A DNA stretch of 34,784 bases. It comes from Apostichopus californicus (Eukaryota > Echinodermata > Holothuroidea > Aspidochirotida > Stichopodidae). The notes beneath the pieces were generated by a model. The model was not told where the DNA came from, searched no databases, and saw only the letters and a program-made list of their open reading frames with translations. Made by a program: the position numbers and the translations under genes. Location of the stretch: contig JAIPMN010000832.1 in the NCBI GenBank assembly GCA_020650975.1, positions 11,354 to 46,137 of the forward strand, given 5' to 3'. This document shows positions 22,208 through 32,658 of this stretch, piece by piece (the first letter of the stretch is position 1; the number at the start of each line of letters is the position of its first letter).

Positions 22208-24327
22208 TTTAATGTTGAAAAAATTATAAATTTTGCACATTACATGTAGATTAAAACTGGTATGTAACTTTCCAGGTGATGAAAGGAAAAGAAAATCATA
22301 GAGGGTGTTTATTTGATAACAATTTCAGTCTTCTTTATTTTCTCGTTTTCTCTTGGTTGAGAAATACTCGAAAAGGTTTGGTAAAATTGCTGACCAACAG
22401 AAATCGTTACGTACATTTTCAACAAAGTTCTCTAATTTTGCCTTTGGATGTGTGTTGGAAGGAGAATGGGGTGGTTGTTACACATTCAGTTAACTTTATT
22501 CAAAGTCGGAAAGAACTTACAGGATTAGTGAGATAGGGACTGTGTACTAGTTATGTGATCTTGTGCTGGGGGTGCTGTCCAAATATCTCAGTACCTATTG
22601 TTTGCTGAGTTTTTTGTCTGATTAAGTTTGACATTCTCAAGAAGTTATTGATTGATTTGATAGGCAGATTGATTTTATGTTAATAATACACTTTTTTTGG
22701 TCACAAATTGTTAACTTGCAGACAAACCAAATCATTGACCTATTTTGGCACATTTTCATTTGACCAACTTGAGTATGCAAAAATATCATGTTGGTGAGGA
22801 AACTTATCGATTGTATGGTGTTAATGGGTTGCATGTTGTGAAAAAGTAAGGTCATTTTATACAAAAAGCAGAAAAATGCCAGTATTTTCATGAAAGGTGA
22901 TATTTGGGCAGCTTTTCAAACATGTGCAACCGAGGTGTGCAGTGCATGGTGATTGGTTGTGGAAATAATGTAATGATTTGTATTACTCTACCATTAAGCA
23001 ACATACGCCTGTAAGGCACTGTTACGTTTAGATTCAAATGATTTCACTGGGATTTGATTTTGTAATCTTTTGCTAGGCTTTTCTCAAAATTTGATATTAA
23101 TTTGACTAGCTTAACACATTTACTGATTCTCAAACTAGCATGGACTTTTTACTGTTGCTGTTTACTGAGATGCATGTCATGTATGTCTGAATTAAGAATA
23201 CTTACTCTTCTAGATACAGCAGATTGCCTTGAGTTTAGAGAATTAAACAGGAAAGGTGAAATTGGTCCAGGAATTTTGTATAAAAGTATGTCAAAGTTTT
23301 TATGGTTTAATTCACTCAAGAATCCGAAATAAGATAACCTGGGCCAAAATAGTTTAGCTACATAGGGATGGGATAACCATGGGGATCTGTATTGATTAGA
23401 AGGAAGATTATCTACCCTTTAAGATCCCTTGTAATTAGAATGCCAAACTTTGCATGATTGTCACAAGCCGGGAATATGACAGGACGAGTTTAAAATCTTT
23501 CAGTTTTATGAAAAAGAGTAACTTTATATTACAATAATTTGACCAAATTTACTAATTTTTAATGAGTTATATATAAACACAAATAATGCATGATGAAGGA
23601 GACAAACTATAGAACAGGATGATAGCATCATTGTAGTGGATTCATTTCTTAGCATTGCAGTTGGTTAGATCGTGTAAAGATTGCTTGGTAGTTGAATCAA
23701 TTCAGGGTGATTGACCAATCATACCCTCCCTTTGTTCAAGTATCATGCAGCTCAATGTTTCGAAGAAACAATATTTTTTCTTTTAAAGGATCTGTTTACT
23801 GCATATGAAGAGTTCTGTTCCATTTTGAATTCTATTATAATTCATGATATATATATAACTATCAGCATTTTGTTTGTGAGCAGTGAAATAACAAGTTTAT
23901 TATACTCTTGCCATGGCACAATATCTGCTGATCTGGACATTAAACTAATATAAACGTGGAAGAAAGAAAATCATGTTGTTTGATGGTGTTGTTTCTTGTG
24001 TTATAATATTGCGCTGTTTGAGTGCTCAAAGTTTTGAACATTCACTCAATGTTTGCACAATCTGATTCCTAAAAGACACTTCCTTAACCCGAGAAAGAGT
24101 CAGTTTCTTATCGTAAGATGAAGCCTTTAGTGGGTACCAGTATTTTCACAATTCCCCACTTTCCCTTCCCTATCATACAAATCTCGGTATGAAGTTACAA
24201 CAATGCATGTTTCATGATATCAGCTGTACCACTTGAGTTACCTAGCCTCCCATTTCTAGATAAAGCTTACAGGTTTCTGCATGCCATGGAAAATAAATTC
24301 ATAACTGTTTCAATGTGATTTTGATTC

Positions 24328-24333
24328 AATAAA
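24328..24333 (+). terminator. Alternative polyadenylation signal of EXOC5
   Basis: AATAAA lies 40 bases before the 60-bp minisatellite. If used, it would give a 3' UTR of about 2.7 kb ending just before the array. Confidence 0.25.
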
Positions 24334-24369
24334 AATACACTCTGAATATTCATAGTTAGTCTGTCTTAA

Positions 24370-25053
24370 AGCATACTTGTGGAGAAATACAGTAATGGGA
24401 AGTCATGGATGTCCAGGGGATCCATACTAAGCATACTTATGAGAAATAGAGTAATGGGAAGTCATGGATGTCCAGGGTTTCCATACTAAGCATACTTGTG
24501 GAGAAATACAGTAATGGGAAGTCATGGATGTCCAGGGCATCCATACTAAGCATACTTGTGGAGAAATACAGTAATGGGAAGTCATGGATGTCCAGGGCAT
24601 CCATACTAAGCATACTTGTTGAGAAATACAGTAATGGGAAGTCATGGATGTCCAGGGCATCCATACTAAGCATACTTGTGGAGAAATACAGTAATGGGAA
24701 GTCATGGATGTCCAGGGATGGGAAGTCATGGATGTCCAGGGCATCCATACTAAGCATACTTGTTGAGAAATACAGTAATGGGAAGTCATGGATGTCCAGG
24801 GCATCCATACTAAGCATACTTGTGGATAAATACAGTAATGGGAAGTCATGGATGTCCAGGGGACCCATACCAAGCATACTTGTGGAGAAATACAGTAATG
24901 GGAAGTCATGGATGTCCAGGGCATCCATACTAAGCATACTTGTGGAGAAATACAGTAATGGGAAGTCATGGATGTCCAGGGGACCCATACCAAGCATACT
25001 TGTGGAGAAATACAGTAATGGGAAGTCATGGATGTCCAGGGGACCCATACCAA
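24370..25053 (+). repeat. 60-bp-unit minisatellite, about 11 copies, very homogeneous
   Basis: The unit reads 'gcatacttgtggagaaatac', 'agtaatgggaagtcatgg', 'atgtccagggcatccatact', 'aa'. Copies differ at a few positions (GCATCC, GGACCC, GGATCC or TTTCC after CCAGG; GTGGAG or GTTGAG). One unit is 59 bp and one carries a 24-bp internal duplication around 24718-24741. The near identity suggests recent expansion or homogenisation. Long open frames on both strands follow from the 60-bp period and are not genes. Confidence 0.97.
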
Positions 25054-26159
25054 AAACATCAAAAGAGAAGATTGAACATATTTTCCTGCAATAACAGTCT
25101 TGTGGTAAGATCTTGCACATAGTGTATTTTGTTAGCAAATAATTCTGTCAACTTTATGTCAGATGCAGATCTTAACACCAATGGCAGTCATCTTTTGTTA
25201 TCTCTTGTGAGTGATCTATTGTTATCTCTTGTGAGTGATCTTTTGTAAATCACCTAGCAACAGAACCTACATCTGCTGCATGTCTGTCTTAAATCGGTCA
25301 AGAATCATCCAGGCCTGATCACGTTCCTCAACAAGAGCCCAATGGGCACTATGGTTCCTTAGTGTTGTATGTCATCCGATATCTTAATATTTTAGCCCAC
25401 ATATAACAACTATTCACCAACAACTGTATTCCAAGTTTGGATACAATCTGATTTAAGGTTGTGGATTTATTGCAATGTCAACATTTGGCCCCTCCCAAAA
25501 ACTTTGGCCTGATACAATTTTGTGCCTAAATGGTCCCAAAAATATTTGGCCCAATCAAAGTGGCTCATTATATTGCCCCAAAATTTGAGGCCCCAAATGT
25601 GGGCACAGAATTTTTGTGCCCCAGATGGCCTACATGTACCAACTATTGACCAACAACTGTATACCAAGTATACTGTATACCAAAGTTATTGCAATAAAGC
25701 TATTTAGGTTTGACCCCATAACCTCATTAATATTCATAAGGTCAGGGTCAAAAAGATAGGGCACACCTTCTCACTATAATACATCTGCATAGCAAGTATG
25801 ACAAAATCCATCACTCCATTGTTGAGTTATCGCAGACCCAAGCAAGTGTCACAGACACACACACACACACTCACACACAACATACAGGCCAACTTGACTG
25901 CATCTGGTTGCTTGCTTCCAGCAAGGAAAAAAAATACATTGCAAACCAGTATTTTTATATTCCTCCCCAAAAATTGGTTGAATAAATTTCGAATTAAATG
26001 CACGTTACACATCTTAAATTGACATGTCTGTATGTATGTATATAAAAACAAACATACCGTATTCAATGAGGAAACATAAAACGAAGGACACTTTTAACAA
26101 CATAAAATGGGCTTCAACTGCCTATGAACAATATAAATAACAACAGCAGAAAAATCTGG
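25054..26159. other. Intergenic sequence between EXOC5 and GLRX5
   Basis: It contains a duplicated 'gtgatctattgttatctcttgt'-like word pair at about 25195-25240, a 'caactatt-accaacaactgt' direct repeat at about 25407 and 25637 flanking TTGGCCC-rich sequence, and a (CA)n tract at 25850-25878. No gene is supported. Confidence 0.65.
25850..25878 (+). repeat. (CA)n microsatellite
   Basis: Imperfect CA run with one TC interruption. Confidence 0.9.
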
Positions 26160-26200
26160 TTTATTATTGTTTCACTGTCTCTCAGTATTGGAGATTTATT
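26160..26200 (-). terminator. Candidate polyadenylation signals of GLRX5
   Basis: Two AATAAA hexamers on the minus strand, 35 bases apart. Use is inferred. Confidence 0.3.
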
Positions 26201-27292
26201 GACCATAAACAGGAAAAATCAAATTTGTGATAATGATCATTTCATCAAGCTAAAATACATCTTCGCCAAGTCATTTGTTTTTCAAGAATACTGAAGTATT
26301 TATACCAGTGAATTCTTCTTTATAGCACTCTGAATATGATCTTTGGCAATACCTGTAGCAGTAAACAACATATTTCCTTAGAAAACACACGTTTACCTGG
26401 TACTGTAGATACTGTACACAATGTTTGCACAGTCTTCATAATAGCAGATTGCTTCAAAGATACGTAAAATGTTCATGTAGGGTGTTACCATGTTAGGAAA
26501 ACTAAACGGTGTCCCTGAGAAGTTATGTCAGAACTTTAAAGGGTGTGAAGACTCGCGCACAAAGAAACGTCTCATGCCGTTAATCTGACCTAGTTGCGAA
26601 TGAGGTGTAACAGAAGTATTAGACACCACCATCGATCCCAGAAAATACACACACAGCTTGCTACCATCGGTAATTAGACACTAGTGTACAGTCAATACAT
26701 ACAGCTACGGTCAATACCCACAACACAGTGTATAAAGCAGCGATGGACATCTCAGGTCTAGATAAAAGATAACAAGGTATCATGTTTCATTACTGTCTGC
26801 ATTTTGTAGTGACAAGAAGAAAACTTCACTTGCAAGCAATGGAAAGTTAACTTTTCAGAGCGCGGGATGTGGTTTGTGGCAAGTCTTCAATGCCTTTAAG
26901 AACTAGAAACATGGTTCCGTTTCAAGGAAGGTACAGTATGCATATGAATTAAAAGATTATTCTGCATAATGGTAAAACATACTAACACATGAATCAATAC
27001 ACTGGATATATCTACTTAGCAGCTTTCAATGCAAAACAGTTTAGAAACCTACCTGGAAAATTATAAAGAAATTATGATATAGCAAAGAAATTATTGGCTA
27101 GAAAGGTATTTGGAATGGGGATGTCTGATCTTAAATGCTGTATCAAAGCCAAATCTAATCATTTGAAAGCAGCCATAAGAAAAATGCTATATTTTTAATG
27201 TATCCCATACCACCCCTTCACTCTTGAATCCACTTTATCAGTTATCTCATTGCAGCCAGTAACAAACCATGTGTGAACATTGTCACTATGTT

Positions 27293-27575
27293 ATAGCTTA
27301 GGTTGGTCTTTCATGCATTGCCACTAGTTATGTACAGTACTACGCTGCCTAGAGGTATATATGCCATGCATTGCCAAGTGCTGTAAAATGCTAGCTTAGG
27401 TTTGACTTCCATGCATTGTAACTAGTTCTGTAATAGGTTAGGCTTGACTTTCATACAATTTCATTGTGTAATATCCTACGTATGACTTACATATATATAC
27501 TGTCATTATGTGATAACTTAGGTTTGACTTCCATGCATTGTCACTATTCTGTATCTTAGTGTTAGCTTCCATGAC
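27293..27575 (-). repeat. Degenerate tandem repeat, about 40-bp unit, in the GLRX5 3' UTR region
   Basis: Plus-strand units of the form 'gcttaggtttgacttccatg' plus 'cattgtcactagttctgtaat' start at about 27295, 27393, 27434, 27475, 27515 and 27555. Spacing is 40-41 bp in the last five. Copies have diverged markedly, unlike the 60-bp array. Confidence 0.75.
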
Positions 27576-27620
27576 CTCCCACTGATGCATGTCAATTGAT
27601 ACTGCAATGTAGTAGCCAGA

Positions 27621-27787
27621 TTATTGCTTCTCTCCATCCAGAAGTGCTGACCTGATTCCAAGGTTTTGAAGTTCTTCCACAAGGCTTCCATTTTGGTGCA
27701 TTTCAAGCATTATGTCACTGCCTCCAACAAATTCTCCTTTGAAATAGATCTGCGGTATGGTGGGCCAACTGGAGTAATCCTTGATCC
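27621..27787 (-). CDS. GLRX5: GLRX5 exon 2: cis-Pro and GG(S)D half with TAA stop
   Basis: Acceptor ctttttcaag (minus strand) joins two bases to exon 1's last G to make Gly97, followed by [33 protein letters not shown] and a short LLDGEKQ tail before TAA. The intron falls after LRQG, the position I recall for vertebrate GLRX5. Confidence 0.96.
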
Positions 27788-29162
27788 CTTGAAAAAGTAA
27801 ACATGGAAAATAAAATATGACTAAAATATGATGGCCCTTCAAGTGGTTACTTGCCGAATATGGAAAACCAGCTATGAAGTGATAATTTAATTTATGAAGG
27901 GAACACATCAATTTGTCTGTTTCTAAAGGCAATTGTCTCACATAAGTTTTTAAGAACAGGCTGTGGTGATCATCAAGAAAGCTAATGTTGAAATTCTATT
28001 TCAGAAATTTTCACTGCTTTTCTCTAATGGTCAGAGAATAACACCATTCAATTGTAAATTTCGGCAGATAATTTTGGCCTATGCAAGGCAAAGAAATTTG
28101 AGAGATTGTGACAAAAATCTTTCTCGAAAAATGAATTGAGTCCTCTGAAGGATCTATTGTTCAGTGTGTAATAGTATGTTGGATTAATCTCTTTTTGATG
28201 TACAAGAGTCCTCATATCTTATTTGACTATGTATTTCAATGCCACTATGAAAGTTGAATTCGCTTTTAGGCACTTGACTTTGGTCAACTTTCAAGGCGAT
28301 TGGGTACTGCATTTTCATAAACAGTGTACTTTCTTGCAAATATTAGCTGATGGTGGACTTACAAACTTAACAGCATCAGAGCGTTTCAGCTCTTTTGAAA
28401 TACAGTGGTCCCCCCATTCAAACAATATTCACACAATTCTCTTCTTGACCAAACTTGGCTATCTAATGAAAATAGCATGGACTCAATCTTTGCTAAAGAG
28501 ACTAGGCCAAATCTGAGATTTAAAAAAAATATTGCCTAGGCCTAATAGTTTACACAGAGCTTGTAAAATGGTGTAGGTCTAGTCTACATTGATCAAATGC
28601 ACAGCTTCATAGCTTGTTCCATTCTTGCGATGTGTAACATTAACATTCATTCACACTATATAGTTCGATGAGGTCTTTGTGCAAGTATGACTTGGGTCAT
28701 GGGCGTATACCTGTGATGGAAGTGGCTACAGCTGTTCGTAGAATTCAATGTAAGGACTAGTTCCACGATAAAGTACAGTCTCAAGAGACTTACTGTAGTA
28801 GATTTAAGTAGATTTAACTAGCAGATTGAAAATCTCCATTTTATCAAACTCTACTAGTGACATATAAACGCACCTTGTCTCAGTGAATCGTCATCTAATA
28901 CATTATAGCTGCCGAATTTTTCGACTCCATGCATGCGAAGGATCTGAACGACGGCATTGCTAAAACCGCACATTGGTTGTTCAGGGACACCTTTTATGAA
29001 TATCACTATGTCATCTTTCTTTACAAGGTTGTCGATATGTTCTTTTGAGCCTGATTCTGCTGTTGAGTAACTAGAAAGACCTCTTGCAAAACTGATTCCA
29101 TCATTTTTGGCATGGAGTCGAAATCCAAGCGAAAAAAACGCCCTTCTGCCAATAAAACTCAT
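27621..29162 (-). CDS. GLRX5: Glutaredoxin-related protein 5, mitochondrial (monothiol CGFS), two exons, complete
   Basis: GLRX5 is a mitochondrial monothiol glutaredoxin that uses glutathione to bind and pass on [2Fe-2S] clusters from the ISCU scaffold to target proteins. Exon 1 (29162-28874) and exon 2 (27787-27621) join to 151 residues; the human protein has 157. The first ~35 residues are rich in Arg and hydrophobic residues and lack acids except one Asp, fitting a mitochondrial presequence. The active site CGFS is at 65-68, the upstream glutathione-binding Lys is in IFIKG (57), WPTIPQ is at 104-109 and GGSD at 118-121. The start is the only ATG in frame after an upstream TAA, with A at -3. 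The C-terminal [19 protein letters not shown] matches the family closely. Confidence 0.97.
27788..28873 (-). other. GLRX5 intron
   Basis: 1.09 kb, AT-rich, no repeat or other gene recognised. The open frame at 28223-28516 on the plus strand has no similarity I know. Confidence 0.85.
28874..29162 (-). CDS. GLRX5: GLRX5 exon 1: presequence and CGFS active site
   Basis: 96 codons plus one base. It encodes [20 protein letters not shown], a short linker ([14 protein letters not shown]), [20 protein letters not shown] and [14 protein letters not shown], ending SLRQG at donor gtgcgt. The residue before the active-site Cys is Met, a position that varies in this family. Confidence 0.96.
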
Positions 29163-29340
29163 TTTGTACTTCTTATTCCGTAACACACTATCGTTTGCGC
29201 TGTTTACACGAACTTCAACAAATTACGCAATCATTATATTCTTATGAATAATCTTTGAAACATGCCGCCCTCTATTATGAAAGCTGTTTTTTCCCTCCTC
29301 TAGTACCAGTTCAGGCTTTATAGCATATTTCAACAGGCTC
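29163..29340 (-). promoter_or_regulatory. GLRX5 5' UTR and promoter region
   Basis: The sequence directly upstream of the GLRX5 ATG contains an in-frame TAA and no clear TATA box at a fitting distance. The LINE fragment begins about 200 bases upstream, so the proximal promoter is probably short. This is inference from position only. Confidence 0.4.
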
Positions 29341-29344
29341 ATTT

Positions 29345-29580
29345 TTTGAATCTGAATCTGAATAAACGCCAACCGAGCGCTACACAGTATGAGTAGTAGT
29401 TATAAGTTATTCGATAACAAAACAAGAGTTAGTTAGCTTGTCTTTGAAACATTCTATACTAGGTGCATTCACAATGTCTGAGGGCAAAGCATTCCATTTG
29501 ATTCCAGTATGAGAGAGGTGAAAGGTTGGACCCAGCACTCGATTGCATGGACCAAACCAAATTGCTATCATCAGTGACTT
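29345..29580 (-). mobile_element. Non-LTR (LINE) retrotransposon 3' fragment
   Basis: Minus-strand translation ends HLSHTGIKWNALPSDIVNAP and SIECFKDKL before TAA at 29409-29407. The pattern WN-LP-x-x-(V/I)V-x-A-x-S-x-x-x-FK-x-x-L is the usual C terminus of CR1/RTE-like reverse transcriptase proteins. Downstream lies a TGAATC hexamer run (29347-29363), typical of LINE 3' tails. The catalytic reverse transcriptase part is absent, so this is a dead 5'-truncated copy. Confidence 0.65.
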
Positions 29581-30115
29581 TTGTGTGTGTGTCTGTGGAA
29601 CTGAAAGGAGGAGGAGGCGGTCCGGAAACCCCACATATCGTCTGTATAAAATAATTATATTATTTGTGTCATGTGTATCTACAACAAATACGGTAATAAA
29701 GTACAGGGAGTTTGCAGGCAATTGATCCCAACACTGCTAAGAAACGTGTCCTACAAATTTAACAGTAGCATATCCGGAATTCATGCACGACGCCTGCACT
29801 ATACCGTGTAATTTAACGGCGGTTTGCTAAAAGCAGGGCGACATTTTTTTTTAACGGGTACCTTGAAACCTTGAATTCACGTCTTTAGATTGGTATGAGA
29901 CAAACTCTACCATAAACACTTGGTATATTCTTCACACAATTAAACTGGCAATGGGCTTTCGCATATACCCATTCTTTTCGAAACCGAATGGGCACCGCAT
30001 CTGGTAAGGATACCTTGTAAGTTAAATCACACAAGATAGAAATCTGGGCACGGAAACCAAAACGACCTAATCGATTCACTCACAGCTTCAGTCCACCTTA
30101 AATCCCCGACCCTTG
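29581..30115. other. Sequence without a recognised gene
   Basis: A GGAGG-rich patch (29604-29625) and a T tract (29846-29853) are the only features noted. It may include more of the LINE, as the minus-strand frame stays open to 29721, but no domain is recognisable there. Confidence 0.5.
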
Positions 30116-30119
30116 TGAC

Positions 30120-30212
30120 CGTATGATTTATGACGATGTGATTTATGACGATGTGATTATGACGATGTGACGATGTGAGATATGACGATGTGACGATGTA
30201 ATTATGACGGTT
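30120..30212 (+). repeat. Short tandem repeat of a TGACGATGTGA(TT)TA unit
   Basis: About six copies of ATGACGATGTGA with variable spacers (units 10-17 bp). Sub-units GACGATGT are doubled in two places. Confidence 0.9.
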
Positions 30213-30664
30213 GTACTAAGGATATCATGCACACAAAATTTGTTTGCATACCAGCAAATCCAGTATTTTGAAATCGACTTCCATGGCAGTGTTTAGTCGT
30301 TTACATCAAATTAAGCTTTCGTCTCCGATCACATGTCACGTGTCTTTCCATGCATGTCAGTGAGGTGGGCGTGCACCATCTTATGATATATAAATTAAGG
30401 GCAAAAAGACCTCCACCGTTTGTATTCCTATAGATATCTCAAGGCAATAAATTCTGTAATATTGTTATATACCCGGTATATGCCGTGACTAACACTGTGA
30501 TACTTTCAACAGAGGTCTGGGAATCGCATAATACTACGTTAACCTTAAGAATGAAAAAGGGTAAGCCAGAGCGTGCACGGTGTTTGATTTTATCCAAAGC
30601 CGGTTGTTTAATACAGAGTTAAGTGTCTGGAAACTACTGGGCCAGGGTAAATTTAATTCTGAGT

Positions 30665-31005
30665 GCCTACTGCAAAGGCGTACCTAGAATAGTTGGCACC
30701 CGGGCGCATCCTTCCTTTGTCACCCCGTGCAGGAGGTGCCGTCCCGGGGGAGGCATGTTAGAGGAGGGGTGTCCTCTTCCCCTTTGAGAATTGTTGGTTT
30801 TATATGAAATGGCTTAGATACAAAATGGTGCTAGTTTTGGCAAGCCTTGAACTGATTAAATGTTTAGGAATTCTCATTCTTTGGTGAATGTTTCTTTAAT
30901 TTTTCCTATTGTTTGTTCAAAATATTCATATTTTTGGGGCTGTGACATGGCACCACACCCCCTCAGACTGGTACCCGGGCGGACCACCCCCCAGAAAGAA
31001 AAAAA
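30665..31005. mobile_element. Probable non-autonomous transposon relic
   Basis: The block starts 'aaggcgtacctagaat' with GGCACCCGGGCGC and ends with GGTACCCGGGCGG and a C-rich tract, around an AT-rich core. The GC-rich ends and abrupt change of composition suggest a short hAT-like element. I see no clean inverted ends or target duplication, so the class is uncertain. Confidence 0.4.
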
Positions 31006-31045
31006 CACTTAAGTTGTTTGTTTATAATATATAAAGGACTTTAGA

Positions 31046-32525
31046 TGCTGCCAATGCGGTAAGTCTGGCCACATTGCTCGTAATTGTAGAAGCAAACCTA
31101 GTAACATTAACAATCATTTGCGGTATAGCAATAACCTGTCGTTCCACCACACACACTGACAATATATGACGTCGTAAAGGTAAAGATAAAGTCAGTCAGA
31201 TGGCTGTTCATCCTGATGAAGAACATACTTTCCCATTCGAAGCTACCTGTAGTGAATCACGTGACATTGTTGCATGTGATGTAAGCGAGAAGATGTTGGT
31301 TGATTGCGGTGCGACTTCACACATCATTACAGATGAATCCAAGTTTGTCTCGTTCGAGGAGTCTTTCCGGCCAGAAAACAATTTTGTCGAGTTGGCTGAT
31401 GGAAAGAGATCTAATGACGTAGCCTATAAAGAGAGGACACGTGTCACTCGTGGATGTATGGCGCGCCATCAGTCTCATATCGTGGGGAATCCACATATAC
31501 TGCTTTAAATCGACATATACAAAGTTCCTTCGACTTATATCAGTTTCTAGCAGCTCAAATTTACTTCTACCGATTTAAATTGACATATCATCAATTTAAA
31601 CTGGTAGATGTCGATTTAATTGACTTATTTATTGACCAATTTTATTGACATATACCAATTTAATTCGATGAAATGTAAAATAAATCGGTATTTATATATA
31701 AGTATATATAATTCGATGTTATGTCGAAATAAATCGGTAGAAGTCATCATCCAAGGACTTATACCAGTTTCTAGCAGCTTAACTTGACTTCTATACCGAT
31801 TTAAATCGACATATCATCGATTTAGCTCATTAACATAGTCCATATCCCGATTTCGATGATGATTGACATGTGAAGATACATCACGTGAAGTCACGTGACA
31901 AGGTGACAACCTAATTCTAGGTTTTAGGGAGTAGTACCAGTTAGGAAAATGGTATAGAGCTAGGCTCAGAACCAATAAATGTCAGACCTAAAAGAGAAAG
32001 AAAATCCCCAGCCTACCTCATTGACTATGTCATTGATGTAAAGACAGAGATGATGAGATGATGACTAGCATCGATTATTGTTACAGAGTGAGTACTTTTC
32101 CACAAATTTACAAGAATGCTATTGAATCCCCAGATTATGAATCATTGAAAGCAGCAACAGAGGAAGAAATTATTCTCTTACCCTCTTACCTGATGATGTT
32201 GTAATCTGGTGGGTAGGGGGGGGGGGGTGGGTCGTTGGGTGTACACGATAAAAGAAGGCCAGTTTCTCAAATCCTAAAGAGCTAGGTCTGTCGCTAAAGG
32301 GTATAAGATGAAAGGTATTAACTATCTGGAAACTTTCGCCGCGACTGCGAATCTTACCTCATTGCGCGTTTAGATGCAAATATAGCAGTACAGTATGATT
32401 TGACATTGCAACAAATGGATGTGTAGAGTGCGTACCTCAATGCTCTTATTGATTGCGAAATATATAAGTATAAAGCAAGCTGGAGGTTTCGAAGTCCCCT
32501 CTGATTGTGAACAGAAGGTGTAGGT
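31046..32525 (+). mobile_element. Degenerate Ty1/copia-type retrotransposon (zinc knuckle, protease, reverse transcriptase fragments)
   Basis: Order on the plus strand is Gag then Pol. A CCHC knuckle (C-x2-C-x4-H-x4-C in CCQCGKSGHIARNC) is at 31046-31087. A protease segment follows at about 31168-31410, with MLVDCGATSHIIT (catalytic Asp 31302-31304) and FVELADGKRSNDVA. Then come RPKRERKSPAYLIDY (about 31984), an 'SPDYESLKAATEEE' segment (about 32133-32170), YLETFAATANLTSLR (about 32328-32370) and QMDV-stop-SAYLNAL (about 32409-32445). These are in the copia order, but integrase is missing and several frameshifts and stops break the frame, one next to the first catalytic Asp of reverse transcriptase. 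No LTRs are seen. The copy is dead. Confidence 0.8.
31490..31870. mobile_element. AT-rich palindromic insertion inside the copia element
   Basis: Between protease and the pre-RT segment, where integrase should be, lies AT-rich DNA full of CGATTTAAATCG- and CGACATAT-like words on both strands. Two direct copies of 'gacttata-cagtttctagc', 'taccgattta' and 'gacatatcatc' occupy about 31530-31605 and 31757-31830. It looks like a MITE or hairpin-forming satellite scrap nested in, or replacing part of, the older element. Confidence 0.5.
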
Positions 32526-32658
32526 TGACGCATTTGGGTGAGCTGTTGGTCTTCAAATTGCTGCCAGCGACAAGCCAGATGTAGCTTCTATGTTATAAAG
32601 TTCTGTGGTACCCAAACATAACTCACGCCTAGTATGGTATGCGAAGAAATATAAGAAC

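Larger units (their letters stand above)
21604..24369 (+). other. EXOC5 3' UTR and downstream sequence
   Basis: The 3' UTR starts after TGA at 21603. Possible polyadenylation hexamers AATAAA are at 22202-22207, 24292-24297 and 24328-24333; I cannot tell which is used. The open frames here (for example 22276-22536, 23102-23332) show no similarity and are taken as chance. Confidence 0.6.
26160..27620 (-). other. Probable GLRX5 3' UTR and flank
   Basis: The sequence downstream of the GLRX5 stop has no competing gene. Minus-strand AATAAA hexamers are at 26200-26195 and 26165-26160, which would give a 3' UTR of about 1.4 kb. The stop-proximal part contains a degenerate 40-bp tandem repeat (27293-27575). 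Confidence 0.45.

Noticed and set aside
24370-25053. CRISPR-like array
   Set aside because: Units are contiguous with no spacers and the host is an animal.
24427-25138. Open frames of 208-233 residues on both strands
   Set aside because: Produced by the 60-bp minisatellite (20 codons per unit); three frames are open at once, which real genes do not show.
29160-29186. Longer GLRX5 N terminus starting at 29186
   Set aside because: The upstream codon is GTG; the first ATG in frame is at 29162 with a good context.
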